Of a DNA stretch of 64,000 bases, positions 47,291-57,239 are shown piece after piece; positions within the stretch are counted from its first letter, which is position 1; each line of letters starts with the position of its first letter. The DNA comes from Hevea brasiliensis (taxonomy: Eukaryota > Streptophyta > Magnoliopsida > Malpighiales > Euphorbiaceae): NCBI RefSeq assembly GCF_030052815.1, contig NC_079507.1:57539119-57603118 (forward strand), given 5' to 3'. The notes under the pieces were generated by a model. The model did not search any database and had not been told where the DNA came from. It worked only from the letters and a program-made list of their open reading frames with translations. Made by a program: the position numbers and the translations under genes.

Positions 47291-48697
47291 CATGTGGCAA
47301 GAATCGTCGGATATAGTTTACTATACCCAAAAACTATTAGATTGTTTGTGGGTCAGATTCTTGTCAGGGAACTTGAGGAGTTCGACAGCGATATGTGGAC
47401 TGGGTTGGAATATAAAATTAAATAAGAAATATTTAATATATAAGATTTAAATTTGATCCCACAATATATTATCCAAAACCATAATATTAACATTGGATGG
47501 ACCCGCCACTGTTCGTACCGCAGCTCTCTGCCCTTTTTCAGGTTGGGCATATCAAATGTTGTTCTTTATGATGTGTGATTGTTGGGCCGAGCCTGGCCCT
47601 ATAAATGAGAATTTTAAGAGTTTAATTGGTGGTGATTAAGAAATAATTAGAATAATATATATATATATATATATAAAATACTAAAACACTAGTTTTTTAC
47701 TGTTACTAAGGAACAGTAAAAAATCGACTTTATCCTTTCTATTTAATTTTTTTTTTCATAAAATCTTCTCTTTTATTGTGTCAACTCTTCTACACTTTTC
47801 TTCCAATCCATCTACACTCTTCTTCCAAGTATTATTTCTCTACTTTTATAGGAAAAAAGGCGTTAGGGAAAAAAAAGAGAGAAATAAGAAAAAGTTATTA
47901 AGAACCTCTCAAAAACAAGTTATTTTTTCTCTCTTTTTTTTTTAGCTTTATTTATTTATCATCAAGTAAATTAATGATCTATTATTTATATTTTAATTCA
48001 TCTTTCATTTGAATTTTTTTAGAGAAATATTTTTTATTCTTTAATATTAGAATATAAGTTTTAAATATTTCTTAAAATAATTAAATGGAGGGGAAAAATA
48101 TTTGGTGAATTTCGTCTAAAGTTATTTTATTGGTTTATGAAGAATATTGATAATCTTATCATGTTATGGTTTTTTATTTTTGGTGTTTTTATTTTTGATT
48201 TTTTATTTTATTATTAAAAATAAAAACTTCCATTTCAATTTTTGCATAATATAGCTTAAAATTTTTTGACATGCCACTCTTTTTTTTCTTTTTCAATTAT
48301 CTTTTAATTTTAATTTAGGTATTTTATTTTACTATTTGAATTTTTAAATTTCTATTTATTTAAATTTTAAACTTCATAAGTGTTCATATACTAATTCAAA
48401 TTATTTTTTACTATTTTTTATGTTATTTTCTTTTTAATTGTTTTTTAAATTATTTAATTATTAAATTTTCTTTAATCATTATTATCTTTATTTAACTAAT
48501 GTTAAGATGATTTATTTTATGAAAAAATGAATTTCATTTTATAAATCAAAATTACACTAAGAAAATATAAGACTTTCATATTAATATAGGAAAGTATGAT
48601 GATAATAAACCATTGATTTATTTTAATAATATTTATTGTGCTTTTTTAAATTTTTTTCTCTATAAGTACTACTTTAAAATAGTAAGATTTTGATTGA

Positions 48698-48760
<63 letters not shown>

Positions 48761-49286
48761 AATATTAAAAAAATATATCTATAGACTTTTTTATAGCATC
48801 TATTTAGAGTTTTTAGTTTATTAAATTGTATAAATATAATTTATAAGCGATAAATTCTTAAATTTACTTTGCTCTTAAAGTCTAAATTAATCGCAATACA
48901 TTTAACTTATTTTTTAATAATTAAAAATATTTAAAAACAATGTGAATATACTTTACTTTTAAATACTAGATTAATTACCGTAAGAATAATGTTATGCTTT
49001 TTTTTAGATGAATTAATCAATTCATTTTTTTAATAAGTGTTATTATTATCTTCTTTTATTACTAGACTCTATAGTTAAATATTTTCTATTATTAAATTAT
49101 ACTTTGTTCAATTTATTATAATAAGTAAACAATAAATAATATATTATTAATATTAATTGGTCTTAAATTAGAATATATATAGATAACTAATACATAATAT
49201 ATGTAATGATTAAATTTTAATTTTATTTAAATTTATATTAAATATTATTAACTATTAATAGATAATAATTTTATTTACAAGATATA
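47291..49286. other. AT-rich DNA between the viral fragment and element A
   Basis: 47291-47600 may still be viral or junction sequence. Beyond that the sequence is AT-rich with a (TA)n run at 47657-47678 and a long (ATT)n microsatellite. No gene seen. Confidence 0.45.
48699..48754. repeat. (ATT)n microsatellite
   Basis: About 18 ATT units, uninterrupted. Confidence 0.95.
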
Positions 49287-52200
49287 TGTAACGCCATCAT
49301 TTTAGGTAGTCTGTGTATTCTACTATTCTAACGACTAATGTTTGTTCGGACAGTTAGGATGTCTGGAACTACACTCAAACTAGAGTGAGAAAACATAAAT
49401 TGACCGAATACAGACTAAGTAAAATTAAAAAAAAAAGTAAAAGAAGTGATGTACAACTCGGTTAAACGAGCCGGAGTTACGACGATGAGTGACCGTACCG
49501 GGAAGTGATTGTGAAGATAGTTGTCGACTCTAGACCCACGAGGAACCCTAGGAAATAATTTTCGGGATTAAATTAGAGGATTTATGAAGATTAAATGATA
49601 GTAAAAAATTTTAAAGAAAATTTTAGGAAAATTAGTTAATCGGTACAGATAAAAAATAACCGATGAGCCTAGTGAAGGGCATTTTGGTCATTTCAACCCC
49701 AGAGTTGAATTTTGACCTAAATGTCAATTAAAATAAGAGAGATTAAAACACAAAATAAATGAAAAACATGAAAAATGCAATGGAAAAGAAAAGAAAAGAA
49801 AAGAAGAAAAATAAAGAAAATTCAATGTGAATTATGACATCATTTAAAATTTTGACCAATGGGAATTTAACAACCAATTAAAGGGATAAGAAGAGAGTTA
49901 AAAAGAGACAAAAACTTATTAAAAAGTCATCTTCTTCCTCTTGAACTCCATCTAACCGAACCACTTGAGCTTCCATACCACCATTGATTTTCAAACATCC
50001 AAGCTTAATTTCCTCCCTTTTCTCCCCATAAAATCCTAGGTCCCCTTCACTAAAAATAATGCCCACACCCTAAGCAAGACTTTGGCTGCTAAGAAGTGAG
50101 GAAATCTCAAAATTTACACAAGTCAAGAAGTCATCATCAAGAGGTTAGTGCACTAAATAAGTCTCTTTCCTTCTTTAACTAGTATCAGCATGCTAAATTA
50201 AGTGTAAATTTCATAAAATTAAAAGAAAACCTTGAGTATATGGAAACTTGATTTTCGGCATCCATGAGGATTGTGTGAAATTAATGGTTTTGATGGTTTT
50301 GAATTAGTTAATGATGTTGATTGATGAACTTATATACATAAGAAGTTGAATTACTTTGAGGATGCTTGTGATTGAAACTTTAAGTTAGGGTTTTGACCTA
50401 ACTTTGGGGCTTTGGTGTTATTACTTGAAATTGGTGTTGTTGAGACTATTTGTTGACTATTAGAAGTTCCATGTATGTCAAATGAAGTTTGGGAGTTGGA
50501 GGAATTGAAATTGGGAGTGCAAATTCTCTTACAGGAAATTCGAACCTATGAGTCATGTGAGGTTTTTGAACCATAAATAGAGTTGTGTTGCTCCAATTGG
50601 TATGAGGCCAATTGGAGATGAAGCTGGGGTCATAATGCCCCATTTTTCATGAAGAAATCATACCCAAAAACTGTCCCTAATCTGGCCTAAAATTTGCTTG
50701 AATCCGGGTAACCCTAATCTGGACCTGGAAAAATGACCAAATAAACAGTAAATGTTCAAATGACCATAACTCACACTAGGAAGGTCAGAATGACCTGATT
50801 CTTGAACTATTGGAAAGGGTAGACATAGGATCATAACTTTCATGAAGAACACAGAGTTCAGAAATGCCTCTAACCAAACCAAATTGCTGGCCCAAGTTGG
50901 GACACAAAACTATCCAGAACCATATAGTCCAGAAATTACTAGACAAAGGCTTACCCGACCAACTTTGGAAAAAATGCCATAACTTAGTCTAAAAAAATCA
51001 AAATGTAATGAAATTAGTCGAAAAATTTGTATAAGACATATATCTACAATATTGGTGTTTTGACCAAAACCCAGAACCTAAGGGAACTAGGCCAAATTGC
51101 TAGAATAAGTCAGCACATCAAAACCTGGAACTTCACTAAACCACCACTTGACCTAGAATAGTTTTTATAGCATATCTCCCACTAGGAAATCCAAAATGGG
51201 ATGAACCAAACTGTTCTGGAAACCTAAGAGATAGGGCTTCAACTTTGATTCAGAAACTTTTCTCAAAATTTGAGTGTAAGAACCCTAAAATGGGAGTCAA
51301 AGCTACTAATGTGAACCTGGAATCCTGTAGACAAAGGGTACCTAAGTCCAGGCTAGTTAATTTGCTATAATTAATTCTACAAGACCTGAAAAATTATAAT
51401 TCAAAATTTTGAGTAATCATAAGACATAGGGTAACAACTTCTATGAAGAACACTAGACTTAAAAGTGGCAATAACATGCCCAATTAATTAGACAAAAATG
51501 TACTCTAGAATCTGCCTGAATCTAGACCCAGAAAGAGACTAGGAACTAGTTATGGTTATTTGACCATAACTTGAGTTCTAAAACTTCAAATGACATGAAT
51601 CAAAAAGGAAAACAAAGACAAGACGTAGAAGAATAACTTCCATGAAGGAAGTGTGGCCAAACAGTGGCCATACCTTGACCAATTTGTTAGGTGAACTTAA
51701 GACATAAAATCTGGACCTTGAGAAAGGTTCATAAAATGACTTGTTATATGATATGAAGTTAATTAAAAAGAATTGTTAAACATAAAAGTGACATGAATAT
51801 GCATGTGGGACTTATGTTTCCCATCATAAGTAACATGAAAATGTTATTAAATATAACTAAGCACATAATATGAAATTATAAATACTTAATAACTCTATTT
51901 TGCCCAAAGTATACCTAGACTTATTTATATAGCATGGATCAATTGGTATACCAATTAGGAACTACAGATAGTAGTACTGCCCATAGGAATAATCATTGAT
52001 GGATAATATATGTCTAAGATGGTTGTTCTACTGGCTTTATGCCTGCCCATTGGCCATTGTGCCCAATTTTATTACTGGCCTCATGCCTGCCCGCTGGCCT
52101 TGTGCTTGACATGACAGACGTATACATGTTAGACATATGAATGTTTAACTAGTATACTCCCGTATATCCAGTCTTTATAATTTGTTATAGGTTACTTGGG

Positions 52201-52942
52201 CACAGATCTGAGCAATAAGATTTAAAATGATATAAATGAATAAAGAAGATCTTAATAACTTACTTGCTTCCAAAATTCCATAAAACATGTAAATGATTTA
52301 GAAATTTATGAAATTACACTTTGAATAATTATTTTAAATTGTTTAGTTATTTTTCTTTATTTTATACACCACTAAGCGTTATGCTTAGCGCGTTGGTTTT
52401 TCCATCACGTAGGTACAGGAGAGCAGCAGCAACAGCATCAGTAGCAGTAGTGCTAGATAGGATTCTGATCAGATCTACTATAGAGTGGTTGTCACCTCAG
52501 ACTATTATTTTGGTAGGGCTCATGTATAGTTAAATTTTACATTTTAGTTGTTGTATGTAAGTAAACATTGTAAGTCATTTTGTGATTGTAAATAAAATTG
52601 TAAATATTGTACTTGAGTTTATATGAATGAAATAAAGTATTTTATTTACTTGAAATGATTATGAGTATTATGATGACATGACATAGTTTATGGAAAATAT
52701 GAAATGAATATGTACTGTTTAACAGGTAAATAAGGAAATTCGTCGTGCACTAATAAAATAGAGGAGACTCTGTCTGGGTCTCCACAAAATAAGATGTGGT
52801 AAAAAAAAATCTACACGTAAAATAATGAAATTAAATAGATAATTAAATTAATATCATACACGACAAGACATGATAGGGTGCTCTGGCACAAAATGTAGCA
52901 CACCTTGCTTGAATACACTGTAGACGGGTGAGGGGTGTTACA
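49287..52942 (+). repeat. 5' LTR of element A (3656 bp)
   Basis: Starts TGTAACGCCATC and ends GGGGTGTTACA, giving TGTAAC...GTTACA inverted termini. Its first ~950 bp align with 54823-55758 with scattered, mostly transition differences and one ~13-bp indel near 49520. The 2030-bp middle (50240-52300) has no counterpart in the truncated 3' LTR but is similar to element C read on the opposite strand. An antisense 62-codon frame (49878-50066) is also present in the 3' LTR copy but has no known domain. Confidence 0.9.
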
Positions 52943-52947
52943 TTTAT

Positions 52948-52959
52948 TGGTATCAGAGC
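52948..52959 (+). other. First primer-binding site (tRNA-iMet)
   Basis: TGGTATCAGAGC, 5 nt after the LTR end. The sequence that follows belongs to a Cassandra internal domain, not to the Gypsy leader. Confidence 0.9.
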
Positions 52960-53158
52960 CGCTTGCATTTCCTCTTGGGAAATGGTGGGGCAAACCTCAG
53001 CGAGGATGCTGAGTCCCGAATGGGGGAGAAAGGTCCCTTAGGCAAATCCCACATCGAAAAAGCACGGAGATGGTCTTGGGTTCAAAAAGTAATGATATAT
53101 AAAATAGGGGAACTAATTACTAGAGGCGCCTTTTGGTGGAATGGCTTGGAGAGTTGAA

Positions 53159-53228
53159 AGAACTCCAGAGTTAAGCGTGTTTGCTTGAGAGAAATCCTAG
53201 GATGGGTGACCTCCTGGGAAATTCTTCA
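53159..53228 (+). repeat. 5S rRNA-derived segment with Pol III internal promoter boxes
   Basis: About 70 bp matches the central and 3' part of plant 5S rRNA. It has an A-box region (AGTTAAGCGTGTTTG) and a C-box region (AGGATGGGTGACCTCCTGGG) that is essentially intact. The first ~40 nt and last ~10 nt of 5S rRNA are absent, so this is not a functional 5S gene. Confidence 0.85.
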
Positions 53229-53308
53229 TTCCACCTATGGGACAAAACCATGAGGCTTACGACCAAAGCTGACAATTCCTCTAGTGGTTAGAGCCTGACC
53301 GTTACAAT

Positions 53309-53320
53309 TGGTATCAGAGC
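53309..53320 (+). other. Second primer-binding site (tRNA-iMet)
   Basis: TGGTATCAGAGC, 2 nt after the Cassandra LTR end. It is followed by AAAGGTTTAGGCG, a Gypsy-type leader, so this is probably element A's own site. Confidence 0.9.
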
Positions 53321-53446
53321 AAAGGTTTAGGCGTTCTTAGGCATAGGTAGACAGAAAGATATAGTGTGCATAACATGCATGAGCCTTTATTTAGGAGTCG
53401 AGGTAACACTAATACAGATCTGTTCTTCGTTTATTTTATAGGATTG

Positions 53447-54760
53447 ATGGAGTTCGATCCTTCAGAGGAAGGGTCCTATAGACCTTAGGAGGAAGAGATT
53501 GGTAGCCATGCACCTGTCTGTAGTCAGGGGCGAGACAGAAGAGAGGATTCATCACATGGTGCTGCGGGTAGAGTGCAGCAGGCATTTTTGGAGCAGATGA
53601 CTTAGATGCTCCATCAGTTTACCAGAGCCACTCCGCAGCCACAGCCTACACAGCGGTCCCCACTAGAGAAGTTGAGAAAATATGGGGCCATCAACTTTAT
53701 GGGTAAGAAGGAGGATGATCCAGCCGCTGGTGAGCATTGGCTAGAGCGGACTGAGAGAGTGTTAAAGCAGTTACACTGCACACCAGAGCAACAGCTAGAG
53801 TGCGCTCTGTCATTACTACAGGAGGAAGCCTAACAGTGGTAGGATACGGTGTCTAGAGCAGTGCAGTCGACCACGCTTACTTGGGATTTCTTTCTGACTG
53901 AGTTTAGAAAGAAGTATATTAGTCATGTGTACCTAGAGGCTAGAAGGAGAGAGTTTCTGACCTTGAGGCAGAGGCAGCTCATGGTCTCTGAGTACGAGAG
54001 GGAGTTTGTGAGGTTAGGTAGATATGCTCGAGAGATAATGCCTACAGAGGCTGACCAGTGCCGTAGGTTCGAGGATGGACTGAACGACAATATTAGACTT
54101 ATAGTGATGGCACACGGGTATACATACTTCTCATAGTTAGTGGCCGCAACTCTTAATGTAGAGAGAGTATGAAATGATGAGCAGTCTAGGAAGGATAAAT
54201 AGTGAAAGAGAGGTTCTGGATAGGGCCAGTTCAGTACACTAGTTTCTAAGAGTAAGAGGCCCAAAGGTTCCCAAGGTCAGGGCCAAAGACAGAAGTCTCA
54301 ATTTAGCCAGAGAGGAGGACAGTCTAGAGCATCAGTGGGGAGTTCTCTAAACATAGCAGTAGGGGGATTAGCCTCCATACCATTATGTACCCACTGTGAG
54401 AGGAGGCACCGAGGGGAGTGTCGACTGTTGACCAAGGGATGCTTCCGATGCGGAGCTACTGATCACTTTCTATGGGATTGTCCCCACTGGAGTGTTCCCA
54501 CTGCCCCACCACCGATTGAGAGATCTGCCCCCGCAGCATAGAGGGGTAGACAACCTACAAGGTCAGAGGTGACGGATACCTCACAGAGACCTACCACAGA
54601 GATTTTCGAGCGACCCGAGGCCCGAGTAGCACCTCGAATATATGCTATGGTTCGGGAGGAACCTGATCCAGCAGATGTTAGTAGAGATATATTTTCTTTT
54701 ATAATGCTTTAGTATATGTATTGATAGACCCAGTATATGAGATGAAAGAAGATTGGTGCA
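53447..54760 (+). pseudogene. Gypsy gag and start of protease, disrupted
   Basis: One frame from ATG 53447 can be followed through gag: the GEHWLERTERVLKQL block (about 53732), FFLTEFRKKYISHVYLEARR (about 53890) and a CCHC knuckle CFRCGATDHFLWDC (about 54443). The protease start APRIYAMVREEPDPADV follows, up to LIDP at about 54727. The frame is broken by many stops, mostly TAG (53486, 53603, 54134 and others), which fit C-to-T changes of CAG or G-to-A changes of TGG. At about 54735 the sequence jumps from the protease active-site region to the 3' end of the internal region, so the rest of protease and all of reverse transcriptase, RNase H and integrase are gone. Confidence 0.8.
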
Positions 54761-54809
54761 GTTCCTCGACTATTTACACTGGGTAAATTTTGAGGATGAA
54801 ATTTTTATT

Positions 54810-54822
54810 AGAGGGGGAGAAT
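54810..54822 (+). other. Polypurine tract of element A
   Basis: AGAGGGGGAGAA immediately precedes the 3' LTR, the priming site for plus-strand synthesis. Confidence 0.85.
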
Positions 54823-55758
54823 TTTAACGCCCTCATTTTAGGTAGTCTGTGTATTCTACTATTCTGATGATTAATGTCTATTCGGACAGCGAAGATGTCT
54901 GGAACTACACTCAAACTAGAGTGAGAAAACATAAATTGACCGAATACAGACTAAGTAAAATTAAAGAAAAGTAAAAGAAGTGAAGTACAACTCGGTTAAA
55001 CGAGCCAGGGTCACGATGATGGGTGACCGTACTGGGAAGCGACTGTGACCCCAGACCCGCGAGGAACCCTAGGAAATAATTTTCGGTATTAAATTAGAGG
55101 ATTTATGAAGATTAAATGATATTAAAAATGCTAAAGAAAAATTCAAGAAAAATAGTTAATCGGTACAGACCAAAAATTACTGATGAGCCTAGTGAAGGGC
55201 ATTTTGGTCATTTCAACCCCATAGTTGAATTTTGACCTAAATGTCAATTAAAATGAGAGAGATTAAAACACATAAAATAAATGAAAAACATGAAAAATGC
55301 AAAGGAAAAGAAAAGAAAAGAAGAAAAATAAAGAAAATTCAACGTGAATTATGACATCATTTAAAATTTTGACCAATGGGAATTTAACAATCAATTAAAG
55401 GGATAAGAAGAGAGTTAAAAAGAGACAAAAACTCATTAAAAATTCATTTTCTTCCTCTTGAACTCCATCTAGCCGAACCACTTGAGCTCCCATACCACCA
55501 TTGATTTTCAAGCTTCCAAGCTTAATTTCCTCCCTTTTCTCCCCATAAAACCCCAGGTCCCCTTCACTAAAAATCATGCCCACACACTAAGCAAGACTTT
55601 GGCTGCCAAGAAGTGAGGAAATCTCAAAGTTTACCTAAGTCAAGTAGTGATTATCAAGAGGTTAGTGCACTAAACAAGTCTCTTTCCTTCTTTAACTAGT
55701 ATAAGCATGTCAAATTAAGTGTAAATTTCATGAAATTAAAAGAAAACCTTGAGTATAT
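54823..55758 (+). repeat. 3' LTR of element A, interrupted by element B
   Basis: Begins TTTAACGCCCTC (TG changed to TT) and follows the 5' LTR to GAGTATAT, where element B begins. The continuation (in the 5' LTR: GGAAACTTGATTTTCGG) should reappear to the right of the window after B. Confidence 0.9.
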
Positions 55759-57234
55759 TGTAACAACCCAAAATTTTTAAATTATAAATAAAATGAAAAG
55801 GAAATATTATGTTATTAATATTATAGGATTTATTTGAATTGATTTTAAAATAAAGAAATATAATAATAATAAATAAATTAATAATAAATAATTTAATTAA
55901 AGTTAATTTATTAAATGAGAATAAAATAATTAAATTTTCCTATATTATATTTATTTTATCATTACTAGATTTTTATTAAACTTTAACATAATAAAATAAT
56001 GTTGGACCTAATTGTAAACCTCTAAAAAGTTAAGGAACTAATAGTGTAATTAGGGGACCCAAAAACGCTGCGCAGGACCCCCCCCAGCTCTCCTTCTCTT
56101 TCTCCCCGACTCTCTCTTCTCCCTCCCATTTTTCTTCTTGTCGGCAAGAGATCCATTGCCGGTGACCACCCTAGCGCCTAGCAGCCAGCGCCACCGGATG
56201 CGACCACCAAAGGGACAGAAACGGAAGAAGGCGCGATGATGAGAATTGAAGAGAGAGAGAGAGCGATGACGAGGACTTCCAAGGCCATTTTTTACCGTTT
56301 TCGGCGGCCTATAGGCATGGGAGGGGTGGCGCTCGACTCCTGGGACCACAGGCTTCCCATCCCGACCGGCGGTGCTCTGTTTCATAGAGGTTTCCAGTGA
56401 GTTTCGAAGAGAGAAAATTTGGGCAGTGGCTTTTCGACCACTTTTTCGGCGATCCGACCGTCGGATCGAAAATCCGAGGCCACCAATCGACTCAGGACGA
56501 TGAGATCTTCGAGATAGGACCGGTCCCGCTCTAATCGGACATCGTTTGAAAAAGGCAATAATCGGACGGTCCAGATCGCTCGGTGAGATTTTTGTACTTT
56601 TCGATATTCAAAAATTTAAAAATAATTTTATGATAATTATTAACAATTTTTAGGCATAATTTAGGTGTAATCGGATTGAAGATAGCTCACTGGTGTCGGG
56701 ACCGCATTTTCAACCAGATCCGGTTGCTCGGCAGCCCGTTTCAAAACGTGGTCGATATTAAAGTCAATCCTAACATTTTCAGACGTTTTGGATGCATTGC
56801 AGGTGTCAGAATTGACATAGGTAAACTCGAACTCTAACTTGCTTATTTTCGGTGAATACCGATTTAGAATAAAATTCATAAAATATTCATGGATGATCAG
56901 AAAATTATAATTCCTTTTGCATTAGCTTAGTAATATTGCTAAGGACCGCGGGGCAAAGTTTTAGAATTTTTAGGGCTCATTTAGGTAGTTTTTGCAAAAG
57001 GGTTAATTATAAGGACTAAACTGTAATTTTTTATATTATGATTGTTGACTGTTTAGATGGGCTCAGGAGGGGCTATGTGAGTTTTGGGTGTATGGTTTGT
57101 AGATATAGAAGTGCGTTTTAAGCCCTTTTGCAGGTTTGGTAGGTCCTAGTTATAGGGGAGACTCTGCCAGATTTTCGACACGACTTAGGACATCTTTAGT
57201 CTTTTCTTAGTTTGTATTAAGTCAAATGTATTAA

Positions 57235-57239
57235 ATAAT
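57235..57239. other. Target-site duplication of element C, left
   Basis: ATAAT, identical to 61590-61594. Confidence 0.9.

Larger units (their letters stand above)
52948..53306 (+). mobile_element. Cassandra-type TRIM: internal domain plus one LTR with 5S rRNA-like sequence
   Basis: 52960-53039 resembles the short Cassandra internal domain (GGCAAACCTCAGCGAGGATGC, then a GGGGGAGA polypurine stretch). From about 53040 a Cassandra LTR follows: ATCCCACATCG near its start, a TATA-like ATATATAAAATAG, GCGCCTTTTGG, the 5S-like block, ACAAAACCATGAGG, and the terminal GTTACA at 53306. Cassandra elements are non-coding terminal-repeat retrotransposons in miniature, found across plants, that carry 5S rRNA promoter sequence in their LTRs. 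Only one LTR is present. The expected 5' Cassandra LTR is replaced by the end of element A's LTR. Confidence 0.8.
49287..55758 (+). mobile_element. Element A: Ty3-gypsy retrotransposon with 3.66-kb LTRs and pol deleted
   Basis: The order is 5' LTR 49287-52942, Cassandra-derived insert, primer-binding site, gag relic, polypurine tract, and 3' LTR from 54823, cut at 55758 by element B. The rest of the 3' LTR must lie right of the window. The internal region is only 1880 bp. The long LTRs and the gag type suggest a Tekay/Del-like chromovirus lineage, by family knowledge; the domains that would settle this are missing. The left flank ATATA (49282-49286) is the presumed target duplication, but its partner is outside the window. 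Confidence 0.85.

Noticed and set aside
49878..50066. Antisense 62-codon frame also found at 55395-55583
   Set aside because: It is present twice only because both LTRs of element A carry it. No domain is recognisable, and conservation follows from LTR identity.
53159..53228. A genuine 5S rRNA gene
   Set aside because: Only about 70 of 120 nt are present, the 5' part is missing, and it sits inside a Cassandra LTR next to a primer-binding site.
56050..56385. 111-codon minus-strand frame rich in Arg and Pro
   Set aside because: It lies within the GC-rich part of the element B LTR; composition explains the open frame.
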